From NCBI GenBank assembly GCA_002490835.1, contig DKUU01000042.1:62001-126000 (forward strand): a stretch of 64,000 nt of DNA, read 5' to 3'. This DNA is from Lachnospiraceae bacterium UBA7196 (lineage in GTDB: Bacteria; Bacillota; Clostridia; Lachnospirales; Lachnospiraceae). The position numbers and the translations under genes were made by a program. How positions within the stretch are numbered: position 1 is the first letter of the stretch; each line of letters starts with the position of its first letter. The notes below the pieces were generated by a model. That model saw only the letters and a program-made list of their open reading frames with translations. It was not told the origin of the DNA and did no database searches. Shown in pieces: positions 43,733-51,605 of the stretch.

Positions 43733-44131
43733 TTATTTCATGACCAACTTCAGGTTTTTAAATTCCTCACTGACACTCTGGTAAAGGCCCTGATAGACCA
43801 CCTGATTCTTCGCCAGATACACGCCCTCGGTATCGGGATCCACGTTATTGCCGTCGATCCGGTACGAAAACCCCGAATAATCCGTGTAGGCAATGGGGTT
43901 TAGACGGTTCATCTTTACATCCCCCACCTTCGCGTCCATCGTCTTATAACGGGAACTGCGCAGCGCCTTGGCAAGCTGGGTCTCAAAATTAACGTCCTGC
44001 CTCTTATAGCCGGGCGTATCCGCATTGGCGATATTGTTAGAGATCGCTTCATTCTTAATCCATGACGCATCCATCGCCTTGTCCAGCACATTCACATAGT
44101 CAAATACATTCGTATCAATCAAAGAGCTCAT
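43733..44131 (-). CDS. flgB: Flagellar basal-body rod protein FlgB
   Basis: A 132-aa rod protein and first gene of the fla/che operon. Signature ISNNIANADTPGYKRQDVNF is intact. ATG 44131 with GGAAGGAG eight bases upstream is preferred to the in-frame start at 44152. It has its own promoter at 44172-44199 and lies 106 nt after codY, the order seen in B. subtilis. Confidence 0.96.
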   Translation of the reverse strand: MSSLIDTNVFDYVNVLDKAMDASWIKNEAISNNIANADTPGYKRQDVNFETQLAKALRSSRYKTMDAKVGDVKMNRLNPIAYTDYSGFSYRIDGNNVDPDTEGVYLAKNQVVYQGLYQSVSEEFKNLKLVMK

Positions 44132-44171
44132 ATGGTCACACTCCTTCCACAATAATCAGAGTCCATCTTTC

Positions 44172-44199
44172 ATTATAAATAAAATACAAAAAAATACAA
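44172..44199 (-). promoter_or_regulatory. sigma-A promoter of the fla/che operon
   Basis: TTGTAT (44194-44199), a 16-bp spacer and perfect TATAAT (44172-44177). The leader to flgB is only about 35 nt, too short for a c-di-GMP riboswitch. The surrounding DNA is very AT-rich. Confidence 0.7.
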
Positions 44200-44236
44200 G
44201 TTTTTTCTTATTAAAATAAAAACGGAAAACGAAAAC

Positions 44237-45022
44237 CTAGAATCGTCCCTGTTCCTTTAATTTATCCACTTCTTCAAAGACTACGTCGTTCAAAACCTTG
44301 ATATACGTACCCTTCATCCCCGAAGAGCGGGATTCGATCACGCCCGCGCTCTCAAACTTTCTGAGGGCGTTTACGATGACCGAGCGGGTGATGCCCACCT
44401 TATCGGCGATCTTGCTGGCCACAAGGATGCCCTCCATGCCGCCCAGCTCGTCGAAAATATGGGTGATCGCTTCCATCTCCGAGAAAGAAAGCGTGGAGAT
44501 CGCCGATTTCACCACCGCCACCTTACGGTTTTCTTCCGCATTCTCCTCGCTGACGGCCCGCAGCATCTCAAGGCCCACCACCGTCGTGCCGTACTCGCAC
44601 AGGATGATGTCGTCGATGTCGTACTGATCGTCACACTTATAAAGAAAAAGGGTCCCTAAGCGCTCGCCCGATATCTCGATAGGGGCGATCACCGCCTGAA
44701 ACCGCCTGATGCCCGGACTTTCAAAGCCGAGCGTCTCCAGATTCACATTCTCCTTGGTGGAAAGCACGCCAAGAAGCCGCTCGTTGAGCATGGGGTCGAT
44801 AAAACCGCCCACGTGATCCACGATCAGCTCCGTGATAGATTCCACCGAATCCGTGTCGCCGAGGCCAAGCACCTTTCCCTTTCTGCTCACCACCAGTACA
44901 TTGGAGGTGAGAATTTCCTTCAGGACGTCGCAGATATCGTTAAACACGACCTTTCCTGAGTTATTGTTGTGTAAAAGCTTACCGATCTTTCTGGTCTTAT
45001 CCAGTAACTGCACACTGCTCAT
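44237..45022 (-). CDS. codY: Global transcriptional repressor CodY
   Basis: A 261-aa GTP/branched-chain amino acid sensing repressor. The N-terminal GAF domain (LLDKTRKIGKLLHN to ICDVLKEILTSNV) and C-terminal winged helix (ASKIADKVGITRSVIVNALR, KFESAGVIESRSSGMKGTYI) are unmistakable. The start is ATG 45022 with GGGGAGT seven bases upstream. It lies next to flgB as in B. subtilis, where CodY represses the fla/che promoter in rich medium. Confidence 0.97.
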   Translation of the reverse strand: MSSVQLLDKTRKIGKLLHNNNSGKVVFNDICDVLKEILTSNVLVVSRKGKVLGLGDTDSVESITELIVDHVGGFIDPMLNERLLGVLSTKENVNLETLGFESPGIRRFQAVIAPIEISGERLGTLFLYKCDDQYDIDDIILCEYGTTVVGLEMLRAVSEENAEENRKVAVVKSAISTLSFSEMEAITHIFDELGGMEGILVASKIADKVGITRSVIVNALRKFESAGVIESRSSGMKGTYIKVLNDVVFEEVDKLKEQGRF

Positions 45023-45041
45023 TGTGTTTACTCCCCAATTC

Positions 45042-45056
45042 AAACGACTGAAAATC
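45042..45056 (-). promoter_or_regulatory. Weak CodY-box-like sequence in the codY leader
   Basis: GATTTTCAGTCGTTT matches the CodY consensus AATTTTCWGAAAATT at 10 of 15 positions, with one half-site almost complete. It lies between the promoter and the codY start, so it could give autoregulation. The support is weak. Confidence 0.25.
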
Positions 45057-45072
45057 AGAATCCAACACTTTG

Positions 45073-45101
45073 ATTTTATCACACTATTTGAGCATTTTCA
45101 A
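45073..45101 (-). promoter_or_regulatory. sigma-A promoter of codY
   Basis: TTGAAA (45096-45101), 17-bp spacer, TAAAAT (45073-45078) preceded by TGA (extended -10). It lies between topA and codY. Confidence 0.7.
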
Positions 45102-45164
45102 TGTGTCTATGCTACAATTTGACTGTAAATCCTATAAATTGTTGCCATTTTATGAATATTTTGT

Positions 45165-47264
45165 CTATTTTTGTGCCTGAGCGGCATCCTGCACCGTCTC
45201 CTTGGGCATATCCCTGACGAAACCGCAGGTCTCGTCGGAGCAGACCAGCTTATTCCCCTTTTGCAGCATGATCGCGCCGCAGCGGTCGCACTTTACATCC
45301 ACGGGTTTCTGCCAGACCATGAAATCACAGTCCGGATTGTCGATACAGCCGTAGTACTTGCGCCCCTTCTTGGTCTTTTTGAGAACGATGTCCTTGCCGC
45401 ACTTCGGGCAGGCCACGCCGATCTTCTCAAAATAAGGCTTCGTATTCCTGCACTCCGGAAACCCGGGGCAGGCCAAAAATCTGCCGTGCGGACCGTACTT
45501 GATGACCATCTGCCTGCCGCACATCTCACAGAACTCATCGGAAAGCTCGTCGGCGATCTCCACTTCCGCCAGTTCCTTCTCCGCCTTCTCCACGGCCTCC
45601 TGAAGGTCGGGATAAAAGTTTTCAAGCACCGTCTTCCACTTAACAGTCCCTTCCTCCACACCGTCCAAAAGCGCCTCCATGGTGGCGGTGAAATTCACGT
45701 CCACGATGGAAGGAAAGGCCTCCTTCATCATGTTGTTGACCACCTCGCCCAGCTCCGTGACATAGAGGTTCTTATTTTCCTTTACGATATATCTTCTGGC
45801 GAGGATCGTGGTGATGGTAGGCGCATAGGTACTGGGTCTGCCGATGCCAAGCTCCTCCATCGCCCGCACAAGGGACGCCTCCGTATAATGGGGAGCCGGC
45901 TGCGTAAAGTGCTGCTTTTCTTCCAGAGAGGACAGGGTCAGCTTCGTCGCTTCCGTGATCCCCCGGATGAGGGTGTTCTCCTCCTCCTTATCTTCCTCTT
46001 GCGTGTAAACGCTCAAAAAGCCGTCGAATTTCAGTTTGGAAGCCGCCACGGTAAAGCGGTGTCCTGCCGCGTCAATCTTCACCGAGGTGGTCTCATACAC
46101 CGCCGCCGCCATCCGGCTGGCCGCAAAGCGCTTCCAAATGAGCTGATAAAGCCTGAACTGGTCTCTGGAAAGAGAATCCTTGATATCCAGAGGAAGTCGC
46201 GCGATATCGGTGGGACGGATCGCCTCGTGCGCATCCTGTATCTTCTGACCGGTCTTGCGCTCCTGCTCCGTACCCGCAGCATACGCCTCCCCGTATTTTT
46301 CCGTGATAAAGACCTTCGCCGCCGCCTCAGCCTCCTCCGAGATCCTCGTGGAGTCGGTACGCAGGTAAGAGATGATACCCGTCGTGCCGTTTCCCTTGAT
46401 CTCCACGCCCTCGTAGAGCTGCTGCGCCAGACGCATGGTCTTTTGCGTGGAGAAGTTTAGGACTTTGCTGGCCTCCTGCTGGAGCGTAGACGTCGTAAAG
46501 GGCAGGGGCGCTTTCTTCACCCGCTCGCCCGACTTGACGCTCTCGATATGATACTGTGCGCCCGCAAGTTCCTTCTTGATCTGCTCCATCTCTTCTCTGG
46601 AAGAGATTGTGCGTTTCTCCCCGCCGCTGCCATAATATTTGGCAATGAGAGGATTTTTCTCCCCCTCCACTTTAAGGAGCGCATCAAGCGTCCAGTATTC
46701 CTCCGGAATGAAGGCCGCGATCTCTTCTTCCCTGTCACAGATGATGCGCAGCGCCACAGACTGCACGCGGCCCGCGGAGAGCCCGCGCTTGACCTTCGCC
46801 CACAGCACGGGCGAGATCTTGTAGCCCACCATGCGGTCCAGACACCTTCTGGCCTGCTGGGCGTCCACCAAATCCATATTGATCTCTCTGGCGTTCTTTA
46901 GGGACTCCTTCACCGCCGTCTTTGTGATCTCGTTGAAGGTGATGCGGTACACCTTTTTATTTTCCAATTTCAGCGCGAAGAGAAGATGCCATGAGATCGC
47001 CTCCCCCTCGCGGTCCGGGTCAGTCGCCAGATAGACCTTCTCCGCCTTCTTCACTTCCTTACGCAGATTCGCTAAAATGTCTCCCTTTCCCCTGATCGTA
47101 ATATAACGGGGCTCGAAATCATTTTCCACATCGATCCCCAGTACGCTCCTTGGCAGGTCGCGCACATGCCCCTGAGAGGCCGCCACCTCATAGTTCGGGC
47201 CGAGAAACTTTTTTACTGTTTTCACCTTTGCAGGCGACTCCACAATCACCAGATATTTTGCCAT
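45165..47264 (-). CDS. topA: DNA topoisomerase I
   Basis: A 699-aa type IA topoisomerase that relaxes negative supercoils. The Toprim motif (YLVIVESPAKVKTVKKFL, TDPDREGEAISWHL) and the active-site tyrosine in ISYLRTDSTRIS (near residue 300) are present. Three C-terminal four-cysteine zinc fingers follow (CEMCGRQM...CPGFPEC; CPKCGKDI...CIDNPDC; CDRCGAI...CSDETC). The length is typical of Firmicutes. It is transcribed from its own promoter. Confidence 0.98.
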   Translation of the reverse strand: MAKYLVIVESPAKVKTVKKFLGPNYEVAASQGHVRDLPRSVLGIDVENDFEPRYITIRGKGDILANLRKEVKKAEKVYLATDPDREGEAISWHLLFALKLENKKVYRITFNEITKTAVKESLKNAREINMDLVDAQQARRCLDRMVGYKISPVLWAKVKRGLSAGRVQSVALRIICDREEEIAAFIPEEYWTLDALLKVEGEKNPLIAKYYGSGGEKRTISSREEMEQIKKELAGAQYHIESVKSGERVKKAPLPFTTSTLQQEASKVLNFSTQKTMRLAQQLYEGVEIKGNGTTGIISYLRTDSTRISEEAEAAAKVFITEKYGEAYAAGTEQERKTGQKIQDAHEAIRPTDIARLPLDIKDSLSRDQFRLYQLIWKRFAASRMAAAVYETTSVKIDAAGHRFTVAASKLKFDGFLSVYTQEEDKEEENTLIRGITEATKLTLSSLEEKQHFTQPAPHYTEASLVRAMEELGIGRPSTYAPTITTILARRYIVKENKNLYVTELGEVVNNMMKEAFPSIVDVNFTATMEALLDGVEEGTVKWKTVLENFYPDLQEAVEKAEKELAEVEIADELSDEFCEMCGRQMVIKYGPHGRFLACPGFPECRNTKPYFEKIGVACPKCGKDIVLKKTKKGRKYYGCIDNPDCDFMVWQKPVDVKCDRCGAIMLQKGNKLVCSDETCGFVRDMPKETVQDAAQAQK

Positions 47265-47317
47265 AACCGTTCCCCTATCTGTGTCATTCTATGGTCAGAC
47301 CCCGTCCAACGTGCAAC

Positions 47318-47346
47318 ACTATACACCAATTTGCAAGCGGTTGCAA
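47318..47346 (-). promoter_or_regulatory. sigma-A promoter of topA
   Basis: TTGCAA (47341-47346), 17 bp, TATAGT (47318-47323), about 55-60 nt upstream of the topA start. Confidence 0.7.
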
Positions 47347-47370
47347 GTGTAAAATGATATTCAAAATAGA

Positions 47371-47409
47371 GAAAAAAGGAAACAGGCGGTTTCAGCTCCG
47401 CCCGTTTCC
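47371..47409 (-). terminator. Strong terminator between the 57-aa ORF and topA
   Basis: Arms GGAAACGGGCGG and CCGCCTGTTTCC (12 bp, one G-T pair) flank an 8-nt loop and are followed on the minus strand by six T. It ends the comM-dprA transcript immediately after the 57-aa ORF. Confidence 0.9.
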
Positions 47410-47412
47410 TTT

Positions 47413-47586
47413 CTAAAATTCCAGCATTTTTTTGATCTTTTCAATCTGTTTTTCCGCTTTCTTTACCGTATTTCCTGCACCTTCCTCCCGCGCCAGTTCA
47501 AGAAGTTCCTCCCAATTCTCTAACTCATTTACCAAAAATCCCTTGTATTGGCTGTCTGTCATTCCCATAATCTCTTCTCCCTTCAT
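47413..47586 (-). CDS. Small hydrophilic ORF (57 aa) downstream of dprA
   Basis: A 57-aa reading frame, MKGEEIMGMTDSQYKGFLVN onward, ending in a basic helix (KKAEKQIEKIKKMLEF). GGAGGAAAGG precedes ATG 47586, and a strong terminator follows the stop by 4 nt, so it is a believable last gene of the comM-dprA unit. A second start is MTDSQYKGF, eight codons in. It is helical with no membrane segment. I do not recognise a function. Confidence 0.65.
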   Translation of the reverse strand: MKGEEIMGMTDSQYKGFLVNELENWEELLELAREEGAGNTVKKAEKQIEKIKKMLEF

Positions 47587-47681
47587 TTTCCTTTCCTCCT
47601 TCCGAATATTCCGCTCTTAAGATGATTATATGTAAAGCGAAACAGTCGGTCAAGGTGCTTACTCATATTCGTTCCTGTTAC

Positions 47682-48884
47682 TTACTTTATAATCTTCATA
47701 AAATAACTGCCGCCGATCTGCCCCGCATAGCCGCCCGCGCACAGCTCCAAAAGCTCCCGGAAAAGCTGCGGCAGCGCGATTTGTTTTCCAAACTTTTCCC
47801 CGTATCTGCGCTGTAATTCCTCCGCCGGCAGCGGATTGAAATCCAGAATTTCGATAAGTTCCCCCTGCACGCCCTCCAAAAAGACCAGCCTGATCTGCCT
47901 GCCCTCCGGCGCACTGCCCGTCCCGTAAAGTTCGTCCAAAAGCTCCTTTGGCGTACACACCAGACCCGCGCCCTGCCTGATCAGACGGTTACAGCCTCCG
48001 CTTAAAGGATCCGTAGCCCGTCCCGGCAGGGCGTAGACCTCCCGCCCCTGTTCTAACGCCATGTCCACAGTGATGAGCGTCCCGCTCTTCTCCTTTGCCT
48101 CGATCACCACGATCCCGTCCGCAAAGCCGCTGATCAGACGGTTCCTTGGCGGAAAGAACACGGCCTTCGGCGGCGTTCCCGGCGGATACTCGGAACAGAA
48201 GCCCCCCGAAGTCGCCAGCGCCTCATAGAGTTCCCTGTTCTCCTCCGGATAACAGACGTCCACTCCGCATCCTAAGACTCCCAGCGAATACCCGCCCGCC
48301 GCAAGCGCCGCCTTCTGGGCGATACCGTCGATCCCTCTGGCAAGGCCGCTGATCACCTGCACGCCTGCCCGCGCGAGCGCGTCCCCGAACTGCTTCGCCA
48401 TAAAACGGCCGTATTCCGTGCATTCTCTGGCCCCGACTACCGCCACCGTCCGCTCTGCTTCCTCCGGCAGCCGCCCCACATAGTAGAGGGCAAACGGCGC
48501 GTCCGGGATCTCTTTCAGGCGTTTCGGGAAATCCGGCTCCCGCTCCGTCACCAGACAGACGCCCCGCTCCCGCAGTGTTCCGTAGGCTCCTTCCACATCG
48601 TACCCTTTGCTAAATTCCAACATTTGTGTCACTTTTTGGTTATACCGGGGTGCGATCCGCTCCGCCAGCTTTCCGGAATGCAGCTGCCCATAGATTTCCT
48701 CCGCCGTCCCCAAATGAGCAAGCGCCCGCAAAAATCCCCTGCTGCCGATGCCGACAGCCTGATACAGCCAGTGCAGATACGCCTTCTCCCGCTCCGTCAC
48801 CGCGCTGTCCTCCTCCGCCTTTGCCACCGTCGTCACCGTCTCTGCCTTCTCCCCTGTCACTCTTTCGTTTTCCAATGCCCTCAT
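47682..48884 (-). CDS. dprA: DNA processing protein DprA (Smf)
   Basis: A 400-aa protein that loads RecA onto incoming single-stranded DNA during transformation. The Rossmann core has VVGARECTEYGRFMAKQFGD, VISGLARGIDGIAQKAAL, SLGVLGCGVDVCYPEENREL and ALPGRATDPLSGGCNRLI. A C-terminal winged-helix-like domain follows (EILDFNPLPAEELQRRYG). ATG 48884 sits behind GAGGAGGGG, 11 nt after comM. The dprA-topA order matches smf-topA in B. subtilis. Confidence 0.95.
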   Translation of the reverse strand: MRALENERVTGEKAETVTTVAKAEEDSAVTEREKAYLHWLYQAVGIGSRGFLRALAHLGTAEEIYGQLHSGKLAERIAPRYNQKVTQMLEFSKGYDVEGAYGTLRERGVCLVTEREPDFPKRLKEIPDAPFALYYVGRLPEEAERTVAVVGARECTEYGRFMAKQFGDALARAGVQVISGLARGIDGIAQKAALAAGGYSLGVLGCGVDVCYPEENRELYEALATSGGFCSEYPPGTPPKAVFFPPRNRLISGFADGIVVIEAKEKSGTLITVDMALEQGREVYALPGRATDPLSGGCNRLIRQGAGLVCTPKELLDELYGTGSAPEGRQIRLVFLEGVQGELIEILDFNPLPAEELQRRYGEKFGKQIALPQLFRELLELCAGGYAGQIGGSYFMKIIK

Positions 48885-48895
48885 GCCTCCCCTCC

Positions 48896-50446
48896 TCAGT
48901 TCCAAAATTTGCGGTCGGACTGTCTGTAACAGATCGCCTCCGCCAGATGCGTCTCTTCAATCCGTTCGCTGCCATCCAGATCCGCTATCGTCCGCGCCAC
49001 CTTCAATATCCGGTGATAGGCTCTGGCGGAGAGCTGCATCGCGGCAAACATCTTCTCCATATAAGCCTTCTCCTGCTCTCCCAGCGCACAGAAACGCTCC
49101 ACCTCTCCTGCTCCCATGTCCGCGTTAAAATGCAGGTTTGTCCCGGCAAAGCGCGCCGTCTGCCGCTCTCTGGCCGCCATTACCCGCTCCCTGACCCGCG
49201 CGCTCGTCTCCCCGCAGCCGCCCGCCGCGATCTCCGCAAAACGCATGGGAAGCGCCTCCACGCAGATATCCATGCGATCTAAAATCGGACCCGACACTCT
49301 GGAAAGATAGCGCCTGACCTCATAGGGCGTACAGCGGCACCTGTCCCTGTCGGGGTAAAAGCCGCAGGGACAGGGATTCATCGCGCCTACCAGCATAAAA
49401 TCCGCCGGATAAACATAGGAGCCGCTGCTCCTTGCGATCTGCACCTGCTTATCCTCCAAGGGCTGTCTTAAGATATCCAGCGTCTCCCGCTTAAATTCGG
49501 GCAGCTCATCCAGAAAAAGCACACCCCTGTGCGCCAGACTGATGACCCCCGGCGCAGGGATGCGCCCGCCGCCTACGAGCGCCCTGCCCGTGATCGTGTG
49601 GTGCGGATTCAGGAAAGGCCTCGTCATCTTTACGGAAGCGGCCGACTGCAGCAGACCGGAAATGCTGTAGATCGTGGAAACTTCCAGTCCTTCCTCCAAG
49701 GACAACGGGGGCAGGATCGAGGGGATGCGTCTGGCCAGCATGGTTTTGCCGGAGCCCGGTGCGCCGATGATGAGCAGATTATGAAAGCCTGCCGCCGCCA
49801 CCTCCGCCGCCCGTTTTAAGCCCTGCTGGCCATTGATCTCGGCAAAGTCCGGCTGGCCCGAGACAGTCCCGCCGGAGAGCATCCTCGAAAGCGTTTCCGC
49901 GCCTTCCTGTCCGGCTCCGGATTTCTCGATCTTACCGGCAAGAAAGTCTACCGCTTCCTTCACGTCCCCCATGCCGACGCTTTCCATCTCCGGGATCAGC
50001 GCGCCCTCCCACGCATTTTCCTGCGGCAGAAGACAGCGTTTTATCCCGCGCTTTGCCGCCTCCCGCACGATGGGAAGCACGCCCTTTACGGGCTTTAGCT
50101 CCCCCGAAAGCCCCAGTTCCCCCAAAAGCAGCGTATCCTGCACAGACTCCTGCGCAAGCTGCCCAAGAGCAATCAGGATACCCACCGCCACGGGCAGGTC
50201 GAACATGGTGCCGTTTTTGGGAAGATCCGCAGGCGAAAGATTGATATTAATGCAGACGGGCGGCAGTTTAATGCCCACATTTTTGAGCGCCACCTTCACC
50301 CGCTCTCTGGCCTCCCGCACCTCACTCCCCGGCAGGCCAACGATCTGAAAACAGGGCAGTCCCGAAGAGACGTCCACCTCCACCTCGATCAAGTGGCTGC
50401 AGACACCGTAAACGGCTCCCGATGTAGTTGTACTAAGCAAAAACAT
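48896..50446 (-). CDS. comM: ComM/YifB family Mg-chelatase-like AAA+ ATPase
   Basis: A 516-aa AAA+ protein. The N-terminal Lon-protease-like fold (GVCSHLIEVEVDVSSGLPCF, IVGLPGSEVREARERVKVAL) is followed by the ATPase with Walker A (LIIGAPGSGKTMLARR, about residue 230) and Walker B (GVLFLDELPEF). The C-terminal Mg_chelatase_C domain (LSARAYHRILKVARTIADLD) ends it. In gram-negatives ComM is a branch-migration helicase used in transformation. The start may be ATG 50446 or TTG 50440; AGGAGGT is better spaced for the TTG. The promoter lies in the direct repeat just upstream. Confidence 0.93.
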   Translation of the reverse strand: MFLLSTTTSGAVYGVCSHLIEVEVDVSSGLPCFQIVGLPGSEVREARERVKVALKNVGIKLPPVCININLSPADLPKNGTMFDLPVAVGILIALGQLAQESVQDTLLLGELGLSGELKPVKGVLPIVREAAKRGIKRCLLPQENAWEGALIPEMESVGMGDVKEAVDFLAGKIEKSGAGQEGAETLSRMLSGGTVSGQPDFAEINGQQGLKRAAEVAAAGFHNLLIIGAPGSGKTMLARRIPSILPPLSLEEGLEVSTIYSISGLLQSAASVKMTRPFLNPHHTITGRALVGGGRIPAPGVISLAHRGVLFLDELPEFKRETLDILRQPLEDKQVQIARSSGSYVYPADFMLVGAMNPCPCGFYPDRDRCRCTPYEVRRYLSRVSGPILDRMDICVEALPMRFAEIAAGGCGETSARVRERVMAARERQTARFAGTNLHFNADMGAGEVERFCALGEQEKAYMEKMFAAMQLSARAYHRILKVARTIADLDGSERIEETHLAEAICYRQSDRKFWN

Positions 50447-50516
50447 TACCTCCTTTTTGTGACGATCCTTCATCATCTTTTTTCATTTTCTTACTACTTC
50501 TTACTACGGTTTCTCC

Positions 50517-50620
50517 CGGAAATTCTGCGGCGATATGCCTGATTCATTTGAATGAAATTAGAAAATTCAGAAAGTTCCGATAGGATTATTATGCGGCAGG
50601 GGGGATGCTTTTGTCAAGCA
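50517..50620 (-). repeat. Direct repeat copy 1 with the comM-dprA promoter
   Basis: 104 bp, differing from copy 2 (51436-51538) by one substitution and one extra G. On the minus strand it carries TTGACA (50612-50617), an 18-bp spacer and CATAAT (50588-50593). A CodY-box-like AACTTTCTGAATTTT (12 of 15 matches, 50562-50576) and a dyad TTCATT-TG-AATGAA (50543-50556) lie downstream of the expected start site. Confidence 0.9.
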
Positions 50621-50641
50621 CAAACCTGCCCTGCCGTATCG

Positions 50642-50824
50642 CTATTCTACCCTAAATTCTTCTGCTTCTTCCTCCGTAAGAGGTCTGCCCAACAGCTTAC
50701 ATCTATCTATCATATCTCTCCATCGATATCTTTTTCCATCTGACGGCTCCGTTAATCTGCCGTCCTTTGCATAATAAGTAATATCATGTGTATCGTCTGT
50801 TAATTTTTCAGCCATTACCTGCAT
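50642..50824 (-). CDS. Small acidic protein (60 aa), partner of the GNAT-like gene
   Basis: A 60-aa hydrophilic protein (DITYYAKDGRLTEPSDGKRY, then KLLGRPLTEEEAEEFRVE). It begins 8 nt after the GNAT-like gene, with AGGTGAAAGG before the start; a second ATG three codons in is possible. No membrane segment or cysteine pair is obvious. I recognise no named family. Its tight coupling to the larger gene, within the repeat-bracketed segment, suggests that the pair works or moves together. Confidence 0.65.
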   Translation of the reverse strand: MQVMAEKLTDDTHDITYYAKDGRLTEPSDGKRYRWRDMIDRCKLLGRPLTEEEAEEFRVE

Positions 50825-50832
50825 CCTTTCAC

Positions 50833-51333
50833 CTACTTTCTCATATACTTGTCTAACAATATCTGTGCCGCTCTTTCATCAATGTACATCCGCCTGTCAC
50901 GAAACACGCCTGCATTTAGCTTTTCTTTGTAGTATTCCACCAAATCACTCTTTGACGTAAACGCCACAAACCCACCATAGCCTGCATCAAAACTCACTTG
51001 ACAGGCAATTGCAAACAAATGCGCACCAACGCCTGTATAGACTCCTTTATGACTGTAATTATGCGGCGCTGACTCCACAATATCAACGTCCGCTACCCCG
51101 CCATCAATCTTGACAGAAATCCTGCCCTGCACGGTATCATCATCTTTTAAAAACAACTCATATATATCATATCCGTTTTCTTCCGTGATACTCCAGTTAA
51201 ATTTCCATCCCTTATAATCTCTCGGCCTGATCGGCGTTTCACGCCTTCGGTATTCCGTTTCCACCTCCTCTCCGGTTCTTGTGTCAATCAGACAGTCTGT
51301 AATCCTGTCAATTAAAATATCAACCTCCATCAT
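50833..51333 (-). CDS. GNAT-like acetyltransferase-fold protein (166 aa)
   Basis: The C-terminal half reads like a GNAT fold: YTGVGAHLFAIACQVSFDAG resembles the acetyl-CoA loop and helix, followed by strand GFVAFTSKS and motif DLVEYYKEKLNAG. The N-terminal half (ILIDRITDCLIDTRTGEEVE, KGWKFNWSITEENGYDIYEL) is not recognised. It is read from the promoter inside the upstream direct repeat (TSS near 51500). GGAGAAAG is 11-12 nt before ATG, rather far. The segment is AT-richer than comM or the pilus genes, consistent with transfer. The substrate is unknown. Confidence 0.6.
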   Translation of the reverse strand: MMEVDILIDRITDCLIDTRTGEEVETEYRRRETPIRPRDYKGWKFNWSITEENGYDIYELFLKDDDTVQGRISVKIDGGVADVDIVESAPHNYSHKGVYTGVGAHLFAIACQVSFDAGYGGFVAFTSKSDLVEYYKEKLNAGVFRDRRMYIDERAAQILLDKYMRK

Positions 51334-51435
51334 GCAGCTTCTTTCTCCTTTCGTATTTTATCACATTTTCCAATAAATTTCCACTAAAAAAACGCTCCCC
51401 CCTTTACCGTAATATTATGTTTCTGCTGCTTCGTT

Positions 51436-51538
51436 CGGAAATTCTGCGGCGATATGCCTGATTCATTTGAATGAAATTAGAAAATTCAGAAAGTTCCGAT
51501 AGGACTATTATGCGGCAGGGGGATGCTTTTGTCAAGCA
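51436..51538 (-). repeat. Direct repeat copy 2, upstream of the GNAT-like pair
   Basis: 103 bp, nearly identical to 50517-50620. Here TTGACA (51530-51535) and CATAAT (51507-51512) are 17 bp apart, the optimal spacing. The CodY-like site is at 51481-51495 and the dyad at 51462-51475. About 100 bp of unassigned AT-rich leader follow before the gene. Confidence 0.9.
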
Positions 51539-51539
51539 T

Positions 51540-51571
51540 CAAAAAAACCCGCGCATATGCACGGGTTTTTT
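51540..51571 (-). terminator. Terminator after the DUF5057-like gene
   Basis: On the minus strand AAACCCGTGC pairs with GCGCGGGTTT around ATAT, with T-runs on both sides, so it could work in both directions. It ends the pilus-like operon immediately before repeat copy 2. Confidence 0.85.
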
Positions 51572-51605
51572 CCCTTTTTATTATGATTTCCCAGCGTCCC
51601 ATCCC

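Noticed and set aside
44132..44236. Possible c-di-GMP riboswitch before flgB
   Set aside because: The distance from the -10 box to the start codon leaves a leader of only about 35 nt, too short for any known aptamer.
44395..44415. GCCGATAA on the minus strand inside codY, resembling a FliA -10
   Set aside because: No TAAA-like -35 lies 14-16 bp upstream, and the bases are explained by the CodY helix-turn-helix codons.
45171..46460. Plus-strand open frame of 429 codons opposite topA
   Set aside because: topA is unmistakable on the minus strand across the same bases; the plus frame shows only Arg/Leu/His-rich shadow sequence.
47682..48905. Upstream start of dprA at 48905 overlapping the end of comM
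   Set aside because: The ATG at 48884 has a far better ribosome site and avoids the overlap with comM.
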